From assembly GCA_039819085.1 (NCBI GenBank), contig JBCBSQ010000011.1, positions 35,090 to 99,089 of the forward strand: a stretch of 64,000 nucleotides of DNA, in the 5' to 3' direction. Under the pieces are notes generated by a model. That model worked only from the letters and a program-made list of their open reading frames with translations, had not been told where the DNA came from and searched no databases. Within the stretch, counting starts at the first letter, position 1. Each line of letters starts with the position of its first letter. The DNA is from MED-G105 sp039819085. Its GTDB lineage: Bacteria > Pseudomonadota > Alphaproteobacteria > Caulobacterales > Parvularculaceae. This document shows, piece by piece, positions 11,440-19,671 of the stretch. The position numbers and the translations under genes were made by a program.

Positions 11440-12837
11440 ATGTTCGAAAGATGGTTCAGGAAAACGCCTGACGCGTCGGGCTATACGGCTGCGTTCAAAG
11501 CGCGCGCGTCGAAGAAGCAGTCTGGTGAAGATGCGCTTTTTGAGGCCGCGCGGGCCTATCACGCCGCCGCGCCGCCGGGGAAGATGGCGAGCGCGCCCAC
11601 CAAACCGCTATCCGCGCCGGACGACCTGGCGCTCGCATATTCGCCGGGTGTGGCGGCGCCGTGCCTTGACATTGCCGCGCGCCCGGAGGCTGCTCTCGAC
11701 CTCACGAACAAGGGCGCGACGGTCGCCGTCATGACGAATGGCACGGCGCTTCTGGGGCTTGGCGATCGCGGCCCGCTTGCGTCCAAACCAGTGATGGAGG
11801 GCAAGGCGGCGTTGTTCGCGCGCTTCGCCGGACTGAACGCGGTCGACGTTTGCATCGACGAAAGCGATCCGCGGAAGCTGGCGGAGATCATTACGGCGCT
11901 GGAGCCGAGCTTTGGCGGCGTCAATCTCGAAGACGTGCGCGCGCCCGACTGTTTCGAGGTGGAGCGCATCTGTCATGAAAGAATGACTATTCCTCTGTTC
12001 CATGATGATCAGCATGGAACGGCTGTCTGCGTCCTTGCGGCGCTCGAAAATGCGTTGCGCCTCACCGGAAGACGTTTGGAAGAGGCGCGCATCGTCACTG
12101 CGGGAGCAGGCGCGGCTGCGATTGCGTGCGTGGAGATGCTCGTTGCGGCCGGCGCAGCGCGAGACAACATCACGCTGACGGACCGCCACGGCGTCGTCTA
12201 CGCGGGTCGGCGCGAGAACATGGATCCGCGAAAATCGGCGTTCGCCAAAAAAACCAAGGCGCGCGCGCTCGGTGATGTCGTTCAGGGGGCGGATGTGTTT
12301 CTGGGCCTGTCGGTTGGCGGCGTCCTGTCGCCGGAAATGGCGGCTAGCCTGGCGGAGCGACCGATCATATTGGCGCTCGCCAATCCGTTCCCGGAAATCT
12401 GGCCGGAGGACGCCGCCGCTGCGGCGCCAGGCGCGATCATCGCCACGGGGCGCTCGGACTATCCGAACCAGGTGAACAATGTCTTGTGTTTCCCGTTCCT
12501 GTTCCGGGGCGCGCTTGACGTCGGCGCGCGGCGTATCACGAGAGGCATGACGCGCGCCGCTGCGGACGCGATCGCCGCCCTTGCGCGGTCGGATGCGCCG
12601 CAAACGGTCAGGGATATCTATCCAGTCGAGCCGCTTGATTTCGGTACGGATTACATTTTGCCGAAGCCATTCGATCCACGGCTATTGCCTCACGTGGCGG
12701 CGGCGGTGGCTGCGGCGGCCATGAGCGACGGCGTCGCGACGCGGCCGATCGGCGACTTTAACAGGTATGGAGCGGAACTATCCGCCTGGAGCGAGGCCGC
12801 GGCGCAGCGCCCGTGCGGCGGCGTCCGTGGTCGCTGA
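11440..12837 (+). CDS. NAD(P)-dependent malic enzyme, short form
   Basis: The 465-residue enzyme should decarboxylate malate to pyruvate with NAD(P). Recognisable parts are LAYSPGVAAPCLDIA, TNGTALLGLGDRGPLASKPVMEGK, the metal-binding region NLEDVRAPDCFEVE, PLFHDDQHGTA, the nucleotide fold AGAGAAAIACVEML and ALANPFPEI. Family members in this class often carry a C-terminal phosphotransacetylase-like domain and exceed 750 residues; here the protein ends after the malic-enzyme part. The ATG at 11440 follows GAGGGGCGG; an in-frame GTG at 11416 is a less likely start. It ends back to back with mlaA, with no base between the two stop codons. Confidence 0.93.
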   Translation: MFERWFRKTPDASGYTAAFKARASKKQSGEDALFEAARAYHAAAPPGKMASAPTKPLSAPDDLALAYSPGVAAPCLDIAARPEAALDLTNKGATVAVMTNGTALLGLGDRGPLASKPVMEGKAALFARFAGLNAVDVCIDESDPRKLAEIITALEPSFGGVNLEDVRAPDCFEVERICHERMTIPLFHDDQHGTAVCVLAALENALRLTGRRLEEARIVTAGAGAAAIACVEMLVAAGAARDNITLTDRHGVVYAGRRENMDPRKSAFAKKTKARALGDVVQGADVFLGLSVGGVLSPEMAASLAERPIILALANPFPEIWPEDAAAAAPGAIIATGRSDYPNQVNNVLCFPFLFRGALDVGARRITRGMTRAAADAIAALARSDAPQTVRDIYPVEPLDFGTDYILPKPFDPRLLPHVAAAVAAAAMSDGVATRPIGDFNRYGAELSAWSEAAAQRPCGGVRGR

Positions 12838-13740
12838 CTAGTTCTGTTGGCCGCCGTCGGTCTCGAACTCCGCATCCAGAGCGTCCAGTTCGGCCTCGAG
12901 TTCGTCAAAAGCCTCTTCGTCCGCCGCCGCAGGCGTCAGGTCGAAGCGACCGTTCATGATCTGCCTGCGGCGGTTCTGGAGATAAAAGCTGCGGAACGCG
13001 GCGTAATAGTCGAGCGAGTTGTCGCGCATGTCCGCTAGTGGCTCGATGAAGGGCTCGCGCGCGCTGATGCCGCCGACGCCTGCGCGCACCAACCGGCCTG
13101 TGTTCGCCGGCGGCGTGCGCACGTAGAATGACGGATCAAGCAGGATATTGACGCCAGTGCCCACGGTCCCACGAACGGTGCTCGGCCCGACAAGCGGCAG
13201 GAAGAGATAGGGTCCTGAATCAACGCCCCATACGGCGAGCGTCTGACCGAAGTCTTCGCGATGTCCCTCAATGCCCATCAGACCCGCCGGGTCGGCGAAG
13301 CCGCCGGCGCCGATCGTCGAATTGACGACGAAGCGCGTCGCCGTGTTGCGCGCGCGACCGAATTCGCCCTGCAGGAGGTCATTCACGAGCGTCACCGGCG
13401 CCCGCAGGTTTGAAAGGAATCGACGAATCCCTCGGCGCCCCCGTTTCGGCGTCACCTCACGGTAGGCGAGCGAGATCGGCACAAGCAGATTGTCGTCGAG
13501 GAAATTGTGGGCGTCGAACATCGCGCGATTGAACCCGGCCCACGGGTCTTCTTCGTCCGTAACTGTCTTTGACGCCTCGATCGCTTCTTCAATCCGCTGC
13601 GGGTCCATGCGCTCGCCGGCCTGCCCGGAAGGGCCTTCCTGCGCCGCCGCCGGCGCCACCAGCAGGGCGATCTGGAGCGTTGCGAGCGCCGCGGCGGTAA
13701 GGCCCGCCTTCCGCAAATCATCAGTTTTTTGCGACGTCAC
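12838..13740 (-). CDS. mlaA: MlaA/VacJ family outer-membrane lipid asymmetry protein
   Basis: The 300-residue protein matches MlaA, the outer-membrane component that removes mislocalised phospholipids and passes them to the Mla chain. Family signatures are EDPWAGFNRAMFDAHNFLDD, NDLLQGEFGRA, GFADPAGLMGIEGHREDFGQTLAVWGV and GPYLFLPLVGPSTVRG. The N-terminal signal peptide ends in APAAAQEG and contains no lipobox cysteine, so unlike the E. coli lipoprotein it would be processed by signal peptidase I. The tail is acidic (EELEAELDALDAEFE-like). It starts with GTG at 13740. No other mla gene lies in the window. Confidence 0.92.
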   Translation of the reverse strand: MTSQKTDDLRKAGLTAAALATLQIALLVAPAAAQEGPSGQAGERMDPQRIEEAIEASKTVTDEEDPWAGFNRAMFDAHNFLDDNLLVPISLAYREVTPKRGRRGIRRFLSNLRAPVTLVNDLLQGEFGRARNTATRFVVNSTIGAGGFADPAGLMGIEGHREDFGQTLAVWGVDSGPYLFLPLVGPSTVRGTVGTGVNILLDPSFYVRTPPANTGRLVRAGVGGISAREPFIEPLADMRDNSLDYYAAFRSFYLQNRRRQIMNGRFDLTPAAADEEAFDELEAELDALDAEFETDGGQQN

Positions 13741-13871
13741 GACCTGTACCTGAATTGGCGGTGCGAGAAGGAAGATCTGGGACCACTGGCCCTGATGTCA
13801 GTCTAGACGGTTAACGGCGATCCGAAAACCGCGCGCGAGATCGACAACCCCGCCGCCGGAGTTGAATTGGA

Positions 13872-13889
13872 TATAAGGATATGTTTATA
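13872..13889. promoter_or_regulatory. Palindromic operator upstream of the ArsR-methyltransferase gene
   Basis: TATAAGGATATGTTTATA is an interrupted palindrome: outer TATAA/TTATA and central ATAT match, with two mismatching pairs. The A+T-rich dyad ends 32 bases before the GTG start of the adjacent ArsR-type regulator. ArsR proteins bind such dyads, and autoregulation is the simplest reading. Confidence 0.55.
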
Positions 13890-13921
13890 CGTGAAGGAGC
13901 AAGATTTCGGATAGGCGGCGC

Positions 13922-14965
13922 GTGTCTCTAGATCAGTTGCTCCACGTGTTTCGCGCTGTCGGCGAAGAGACGCGCCTGCGGATCGGAGCGCTTTTGCGTC
14001 GCGGCGAGCTGACCGTGTCCGAGCTCACGCAGATCCTCGGCCAGAGCCAGCCGCGCGTTAGCCGTCATTTAAAGATACTTGCGGATGCCGGGCTCGTTGA
14101 GCGCCACCGGGAAGGCTCCTGGATTTTCTATCGTTTCTCGCCGGTGGACCGCGACGCCGAGCCGGCCTTTGCGGCGATCAGCGAAGCCCTGCGGGAACTG
14201 AACGCGTCTGATGACCGGGTGCTCGCCCGCGACCGCGAGCGCTTCGAGCAGAGCCGGGCCGCCCGCGCCGCCGCCGCCGCGCAATACTTCCGCGCCAACG
14301 CCGGCGACTGGGACCGCATCCGCGGGCTGCATATTCCCGAGCCGGCGATCGAAGCGAAAATGCGGGAAATCCTCGGCGACGAAAGATCGGATCTGTTTAT
14401 TGATTTCGGCACTGGCACGGGCCGTATGCTGACGGCGTTCGCTGATCTCTACTCGGAAGGCGTTGGGTACGATCTGTCGCGCGAGATGCTCGCGGTGGCG
14501 CGCGCGCGACTTGAAGAGGCGGGGGTCGCGCACGCGCAAGTGCGCCTTGGCGACGCGCTCGCCGCGCCTGCCGAGACGGCCTCCGCGGACATCGTCTGCA
14601 TCCATCATGTCCTGCACTACCTCGCCGAGCCCGCCGCCGCCGTCGCGGAAGCGGCGCGGGTGCTGAAGCCCGGCGGACGGCTGATCATTTCAGATTTCGC
14701 GCCGCACGATTTTGAGTTTCTCCGAGACGAGCACGCTCATCGGCGGCTCGGGTTCTCCGAAGAAGAAGTCGCGGGCTGGGCCGCCGCGGTCGGGCTTGAG
14801 CCGGCGTCGTCCGCCACGCTGCGCCCGGACCGCAATGACGATAAGGGGCTGACTGTGAAGATCTGGCTATTCAAGGCCTCTGACGCTCTACGTCCGTTCG
14901 CGCTGACCGAGGAAGCGGCGGCGAACGCCGTCAAAGCCGTGCGCCTGGATCAATCGATCAATTGA
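13922..14965 (+). CDS. ArsR-type regulator fused to a SAM-dependent methyltransferase
   Basis: The 347-residue protein has an N-terminal winged helix of the ArsR family (residues about 1-85; LGQSQPRVSRHLKILADAGLVERHREGSW recognition region) joined to a class I methyltransferase (residues about 140-280; LFIDFGTGTGRML SAM-binding loop, ADIVCIHHVLHYL, LKPGGRLIISDF). No ArsR metal-site cysteine motif is visible in the DNA-binding domain, so a metal is unlikely to be the signal. Its position directly before metF and metH suggests sensing SAM or S-adenosylhomocysteine, as proposed for SahR/SamR-type methionine-cycle regulators. GTG at 13922 is the only start before an upstream stop at 13892. Whether the methyltransferase is active is unknown. 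Confidence 0.88.
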   Translation: MSLDQLLHVFRAVGEETRLRIGALLRRGELTVSELTQILGQSQPRVSRHLKILADAGLVERHREGSWIFYRFSPVDRDAEPAFAAISEALRELNASDDRVLARDRERFEQSRAARAAAAAQYFRANAGDWDRIRGLHIPEPAIEAKMREILGDERSDLFIDFGTGTGRMLTAFADLYSEGVGYDLSREMLAVARARLEEAGVAHAQVRLGDALAAPAETASADIVCIHHVLHYLAEPAAAVAEAARVLKPGGRLIISDFAPHDFEFLRDEHAHRRLGFSEEEVAGWAAAVGLEPASSATLRPDRNDDKGLTVKIWLFKASDALRPFALTEEAAANAVKAVRLDQSIN

Positions 14966-14970
14966 TCTGC

Positions 14971-15000
14971 TGCGACGAACGACGTCGCAATTCGCTTTTT
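14971..15000 (+). terminator. Hairpin plus T-run between regulator gene and metF
   Basis: TGCGACG at 14971-14977 pairs perfectly with CGTCGCA at 14983-14989 around the loop AACGA, followed by ATTCGCTTTTT. This is a fair intrinsic terminator. It ends directly against GGAG (15001-15004), the ribosome binding site of metF, so it could end the regulator transcript or act as an attenuator for metF. Confidence 0.55.
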
Positions 15001-15015
15001 GGAGACTGACGCCTC

Positions 15016-15948
15016 ATGTCCGACCTTCGCGTATCATTCGAGTTCTTCCCGCCGAAGACCGAGGCGATGCAGAAAAGACTCTGGGCGGCGGTGGAGAAGC
15101 TCGCGCCGCTGGGCCCTCAGTTCGTGTCCGTCACATATGGAGCCGGCGGGTCCACGCGCTCTCGGACCCATGAGACGGTCTCGCGTGTTGTGAACGAGAC
15201 GACCCTGCCTGTGGCGGCTCATCTGACCTGCGTCGCCGCCACGAAAGAAGAAGTGGATGACGTTCTGCGTGAGTACTGGGCCGCGGGCGTTCGTCACATT
15301 GTGGCGCTGCGCGGCGATCCGCCGGGCGGGCCGGGCGATCCGTATGCGCCGCATCCTGGCGGCTACGCCAACGCAGCTGAACTCGCCGAAGGCGCGCGCA
15401 AGATCGCTGACTTTGAGATATCCGTCGGCTGCTATCCGGAAAAGCATCCGGATTCGCCGTCGAACGCCGCGGACATCGATATGCTGAAGCGAAAGGTCGA
15501 CGCGGGCGCTACGCGCGGCCTGACCCAGTTCTTCTTCGATAATGACGTCTATCTGCGCTATCTCGACCGCGTTCGAGACGCCGGGATCGATATCCCGATC
15601 GCGCCGGGCGTCATGCCGGTGACGAATTTCGCGTCGGTGCGCAAAATGGCGGACGTGTGCGGCGCAACTCTCCCGGGCCGGCTGGTCAAGCTCTTCCAGA
15701 ACCTTGATGGCGATCCGGAGACGCGACGGCTCATCGCGGCGACCGTTGCGGCGGAGCAGTGCCTCGATCTGGCTGAGCGGGGGGTGAAGGATTTTCATTT
15801 CTATACGCTCAATCGCGACGACCTCGTGTTTGCGCTCTGCCATATGCTGGGCCTCCGCCCGAAGACCGGGGCGGGCGAGGTCGGCGACGGCGGTGAGAAA
15901 AAGAACGCCGCAACCGATCACGCGGCAGGCGGCGCGCCGGCGGCTTGA
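15016..15948 (+). CDS. metF: Methylenetetrahydrofolate reductase
   Basis: This 310-residue flavoenzyme makes 5-methyltetrahydrofolate, the methyl donor for MetH. The family N-terminus VSFEFFPPKTE holds the catalytic Glu; VSVTYGAGGSTRSRT, HLTCVAATKEE, ALRGDPP and TQFFFDNDVYLRY follow in the expected order of the TIM barrel. The last 30 residues are a low-complexity extension. It lies after the ArsR-methyltransferase regulator and 33 bases before a PPOX-type gene that overlaps metH, so metF, that gene and metH probably form one transcript. Confidence 0.97.
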   Translation: MSDLRVSFEFFPPKTEAMQKRLWAAVEKLAPLGPQFVSVTYGAGGSTRSRTHETVSRVVNETTLPVAAHLTCVAATKEEVDDVLREYWAAGVRHIVALRGDPPGGPGDPYAPHPGGYANAAELAEGARKIADFEISVGCYPEKHPDSPSNAADIDMLKRKVDAGATRGLTQFFFDNDVYLRYLDRVRDAGIDIPIAPGVMPVTNFASVRKMADVCGATLPGRLVKLFQNLDGDPETRRLIAATVAAEQCLDLAERGVKDFHFYTLNRDDLVFALCHMLGLRPKTGAGEVGDGGEKKNAATDHAAGGAPAA

Positions 15949-15981
15949 TCGGTTGCGGCGCGAGACGGAAAGGCGGGGTCT

Positions 15982-16563
15982 ATGGGTGACGCATACGAGG
16001 CGTTGAACGAAAAACACATCGCGTTCATCCGGGAGCAGAAACTGTTCTTTGTGGCGACCGCGCCCCTGTCTGCGGACGGGTGCGTCAATCTCTCGCCAAA
16101 AGGGTATGACAGTCTTTCGGTTATTGATCCGCATACGCTTGTATGGATCGATCTTGGCGGGTCGGGGATCGAGACGCTCGCGCATGTGCGCGAGAACGCC
16201 CGTATGACGCTGATGTTCTGCGCCTTTGAAGGCCGTGCGAACATTCTGCGCGTCTACGGGCGGGCGGAGGCGATAAGCTTCGACGAACCGGGGTTCGATG
16301 ACCTGATCGCCCTGTTTCCACAGTTCGACCGCGCCCGCTCGATCTTTCGGCTGAAGGTGTCTCGGGTGTCGGATAGCTGCGGCTGGGGCGTGCCGTTCTA
16401 CGAGTTCAAGGGCGAGCGAGAACAGCTTCGCCGCTGGGTCGGCGATAAGCCGGCGGAGGAATGGCGCGAGAAACGATACGCGAAAAACGCCGAATCGATC
16501 GACGGCCTGCCAGGGCTCGTTCGTCCGGGGGAAGCGCCAAAAGATGGAGTCGGCGAGGAATGA
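15982..16563 (+). CDS. Pyridoxamine 5'-phosphate oxidase-like flavin-binding protein
   Basis: The 193-residue protein belongs to the PPOX-type split-barrel FMN proteins: IREQKLFFVATAPLSADGCVNLSPKGYDSL is the first half of the barrel, LVWIDLGGSG and ARMTLMFCAFEGRANILRVYGRA the second. No specific reaction can be assigned; PPOX relatives include oxidases, haem-binding and F420-using enzymes. Its last codons overlap the metH start (ATGA at 16560-16563), which means translational coupling and a likely shared promoter with metF. A link with the methionine cycle is inference from position only. Confidence 0.85.
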   Translation: MGDAYEALNEKHIAFIREQKLFFVATAPLSADGCVNLSPKGYDSLSVIDPHTLVWIDLGGSGIETLAHVRENARMTLMFCAFEGRANILRVYGRAEAISFDEPGFDDLIALFPQFDRARSIFRLKVSRVSDSCGWGVPFYEFKGEREQLRRWVGDKPAEEWREKRYAKNAESIDGLPGLVRPGEAPKDGVGEE

Positions 16564-19211
16564 CGCGGTCCGTATTCATTAATGTCGGCGAGCGAACGAA
16601 CGTCACGGGTTCGGCGAAGTTTCGTAAGCTGATCAAGGAAGGGCGCTATGACGATGCTCTCGCGGTGGCCCGCCAACAGGTGGAAAGCGGCGCGCAGATC
16701 ATTGACGTCAATATGGACGAGGGCATGCTCGACGGCGTCGAGGCGATGCGCCGTTTTCTGAGGCTCATCGCCGGTGAGCCGGATATCGCCCGCGTGCCGG
16801 TGATGATCGACTCCTCCAAATGGGAGGTGATCGAAGAGGGTTTGAAAAACGTCCAGGGAAAGTCGATCGTCAATTCGATTTCGCTGAAAGAGGGGGAAGC
16901 GCCGTTTCTTGAGCAGGCGCGCAAAGTGATGCGCTATGGCGCGGCGGTCGTCGTGATGGCGTTTGATGAAGTTGGCCAGGCGGACACCGCCGAGCGCAAA
17001 ATCGAAATCTGCACACGATCCTATAAGCTCCTGACCGAGACGGCCGGTTTCCCTGCGACGGATATTATCTTTGATCCGAATATCTTCGCCGTCGCCACCG
17101 GCATCGAAGAACACAACAATTACGCCGTTGACTTCATTGAGGCGACGCGGGCCATCAAGGAGACGCTGCCAGGCGCGCGCGTTTCGGGTGGCGTGTCCAA
17201 TATCTCCTTCTCGTTCCGCGGCAACGAACCCGTGCGCGAGGCGATGCACTCGGTCTTTCTTTATCACGCCATCGAGGCGGGAATGGACATGGGGATCGTC
17301 AACGCCGGCCAGTTGGCGATCTATGACGAGATCCCGGCGGACCTGCGCGAGCCCGTAGAGGACGTCATCCTCAATCGCCGGGACGATGCGACGGAGCGCC
17401 TCCTGGAAGTCGCTGAGCGGTATCGCGGCGGCGCCAAGAAGAAGGTCGAGGTCGATCTCGCCTGGCGCGAGGCGCCGGTGGCCGAACGCCTGCGGCATGC
17501 GCTCGTTAAGGGCATTACGGACTTTATTATTGAGGACACGGAGGAAGCGCGGGGCGAACTCGGCCGGCCGCTTTACGTGATCGAAGGGCCGCTGATGGAC
17601 GGCATGAATGTCGTCGGCGATCTCTTCGGGTCCGGCAAGATGTTCCTGCCGCAGGTCGTCAAATCCGCGCGCGTCATGAAGCAGGCGGTCGCGTATCTGA
17701 CGCCCTTCATGGAGAAAGAGAAAGAAGAGGCGGGCCTTGAGCAGGGACAGGCCAATGGCAAGGTCCTGATGGCGACGGTCAAGGGCGACGTTCATGATAT
17801 CGGCAAAAACATCGTCGGCGTCGTTCTTCAGTGCAACAATTATGAGGTCGTCGATCTCGGCGTGATGGTGCCGGCCAACGAAATTCTCTCCAAGGCGAAG
17901 GAGCACAATGTCGACGTGATCGGGCTTTCCGGCCTCATTACGCCAAGTCTTGATGAAATGCGCCACGTCGCCGCGGAGATGAAGCGAGAAGGCTTCCAAG
18001 CGCCGCTCCTCATTGGCGGGGCGACGACGAGCCGGACCCACACCGCGGTCAAGATTGCGCCGGAGTACGATAATGGCGTTGTCTATGTGACGGACGCGAG
18101 CCGCGCCGTCGGCGTGGTCGGTTCGCTGATATCCGAGGAGAAGCGCGATACCTACCTGACAGAAATCAACGCGGAGTATACGGGCATTCGCGAACGCCAC
18201 GCCGCCGCGGCCGGGCGCTCTCCGCGACTGCCGATTGAAAAGGCGCGGGAGAATGCGCCAGTGATTGATTGGCGTGCGTATGATCCGCCTGCTCCATCAT
18301 TTCTCGGCGCCAGGGCGTTTCGGGACTTTAGCCTCGCCGAGCTCGCCGACTATATCGACTGGACGCCGTTTTTCGCCTCTTGGGATCTCGCGGGCCGGTA
18401 TCCGCAGATATTGGAGGACGAGATCGTGGGCGAGGCGGCGCGCGGGCTCTACGCCGACGCAAAGGACATGCTGGCTGACATCATCGCGGGGCGTAAACTG
18501 ACGGCGCACGGCGTCGCCGGCTTTTTCCCGGCGAACGCCGACGGCGACGATATCGTTATCTATACGGATGAAAATCGGCGCGAGGAGCGTTGCCGCTTCC
18601 ATGGACTGCGCCAGCAGATGCCTAAGCGAGAGGCCGGCGCGCCGAACTATTGCCTCTCCGATTTCGTCGCGCCGATCGCCTCAGGCAAGGCCGACTATAT
18701 CGGCGCGTTCGCCGTGACGGCTGGCCATGGCGAGGAGGCGCTCGCCGAAAGCTTCGACCGCGCGGACGACAACTACTCTTCGATCATGTCGAAGGCGCTC
18801 GCGGACCGTTTCGCCGAGGCCTTCGCCGAAGCGTTGCATGCGCGCGTCAGGCGCGAGCTCTGGGGCTACGCCGCCGACGAAATGATGTCGGCGACTGAAA
18901 TGATTGCGGAGAAGTATCGCGGCATTCGTCCTGCGCCTGGCTATCCTGCGCAGCCCGACCATACGGAGAAGCAGACAATCTTTGATCTTCTGTCTGCGGA
19001 GAAAAATGCCGGCATGGCCCTCACCGAGAGTTTCGCGATGACGCCGCCCGCGTCGGTTTCCGGCCTCTACTTCGCGCACCCGCAATCGACCTATTTTGGC
19101 GTTGGCCACATCGCCGCCGATCAGGTGCGAGACTATGCGGCGCGCAAAAACACGCCGCGGGCGGAAGCCGAGAAATGGCTGTCGCCCATTCTTGCCTATG
19201 AGCCGTCCTGA
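16560..19211 (+). CDS. metH: Methionine synthase, B12-dependent, lacking the homocysteine domain
   Basis: The 883-residue protein starts at ATG 16560 with FINVGERTNVTGSAKFRKLI, the beginning of the methyl-tetrahydrofolate (pterin) domain. The B12-binding Cap and Rossmann domains follow, with the cobalamin ligand in DVHDIGK (His412) and SGLITPSLDEM. The C-terminal reactivation domain has RPAPGYPAQPDH and YFAHPQSTYFGVGHI. Full-length MetH is about 1,200 residues; the roughly 340-residue N-terminal homocysteine-binding barrel with its zinc cysteines is absent. Split metH genes are known in Alphaproteobacteria, but no partner gene lies in this window. The frame is open upstream to 16461 within the PPOX gene, without family similarity. 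Confidence 0.95.
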   Translation: MTRSVFINVGERTNVTGSAKFRKLIKEGRYDDALAVARQQVESGAQIIDVNMDEGMLDGVEAMRRFLRLIAGEPDIARVPVMIDSSKWEVIEEGLKNVQGKSIVNSISLKEGEAPFLEQARKVMRYGAAVVVMAFDEVGQADTAERKIEICTRSYKLLTETAGFPATDIIFDPNIFAVATGIEEHNNYAVDFIEATRAIKETLPGARVSGGVSNISFSFRGNEPVREAMHSVFLYHAIEAGMDMGIVNAGQLAIYDEIPADLREPVEDVILNRRDDATERLLEVAERYRGGAKKKVEVDLAWREAPVAERLRHALVKGITDFIIEDTEEARGELGRPLYVIEGPLMDGMNVVGDLFGSGKMFLPQVVKSARVMKQAVAYLTPFMEKEKEEAGLEQGQANGKVLMATVKGDVHDIGKNIVGVVLQCNNYEVVDLGVMVPANEILSKAKEHNVDVIGLSGLITPSLDEMRHVAAEMKREGFQAPLLIGGATTSRTHTAVKIAPEYDNGVVYVTDASRAVGVVGSLISEEKRDTYLTEINAEYTGIRERHAAAAGRSPRLPIEKARENAPVIDWRAYDPPAPSFLGARAFRDFSLAELADYIDWTPFFASWDLAGRYPQILEDEIVGEAARGLYADAKDMLADIIAGRKLTAHGVAGFFPANADGDDIVIYTDENRREERCRFHGLRQQMPKREAGAPNYCLSDFVAPIASGKADYIGAFAVTAGHGEEALAESFDRADDNYSSIMSKALADRFAEAFAEALHARVRRELWGYAADEMMSATEMIAEKYRGIRPAPGYPAQPDHTEKQTIFDLLSAEKNAGMALTESFAMTPPASVSGLYFAHPQSTYFGVGHIAADQVRDYAARKNTPRAEAEKWLSPILAYEPS

Positions 19212-19671
19212 CAGGGTGGGTCGGCGCAGTCCGATTTGCTGAAACGTCGCTGTCGCCAGCGACGCTTCGCCGCCCATCGTCGATGGGTCGGATTGGTAAG
19301 ATGCGACGCGGATCGGCCGCTATAAGACGTTCAAGATAGCGATCATCAAGATCATTGCGCCGGCCCCACAGACCACCCCGACGCTGGCGATACGCAACTG
19401 AGATAGGAGCGAATGCATCGCCGAGCCCCCCTCGTTTCGCGTTGGCTGGCGGGACTGTGACTCTCTTGTGACGAGTTTGCAAAACCACCGTGTCGATCGA
19501 TGGCGCATCCATTGCGCACATTTTCCACAAGAGTTCTGAAGTTGCACTCGAATATTTTTTGATAATTTTTCATCCGCTCGACCGTGAGCGGGGCTTTCGC
19601 AGCGGGTGGGGCCGTGTCTTGATTGGTCGCCGCTATCCGAATTGACGGTTGTGAGGAGGAGAAACCAAACC
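19212..19671. other. Region between metH and the TerB-DnaJ gene
   Basis: After metH a hairpin occurs at 19245-19264 (CGTCGCTG/CAGCGACG, loop TCGC), a possible terminator without a T-run. A 32-codon minus-strand ORF lies at 19320-19418. The stretch 19530-19572 is strikingly A+T-rich (ATATTTTTTGATAATTTTT) compared with its surroundings and probably contains promoter elements; GATAAT at 19561-19566 resembles a -10. Nothing else coding is seen. Confidence 0.5.
19320..19418 (-). CDS. Putative 32-residue membrane peptide
   Basis: A short frame starts at the ATG complementary to 19416-19418, preceded by an unusually strong ribosome binding site (GAGGGGGG, seven to eight bases upstream), and ends with TAG at 19320-19322. 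The peptide, MHSLLSQLRIASVGVVCGAG followed by AMILMIAILNVL, is one hydrophobic segment, as expected for a single-pass small membrane protein. No homologue is known to me and codon statistics mean little at this length. Confidence 0.4.
   Translation of the reverse strand: MHSLLSQLRIASVGVVCGAGAMILMIAILNVL

Noticed and set aside
15034..16185. 383-codon minus-strand frame over metF
   Set aside because: metF is unmistakable on the plus strand; the opposite frame has no ribosome binding site or domain.
16398..18200. 600-codon open frame on the minus strand
   Set aside because: It lies antisense to the PPOX gene and metH, whose motifs are intact; its sequence is a shadow of their codon bias and has no protein family.
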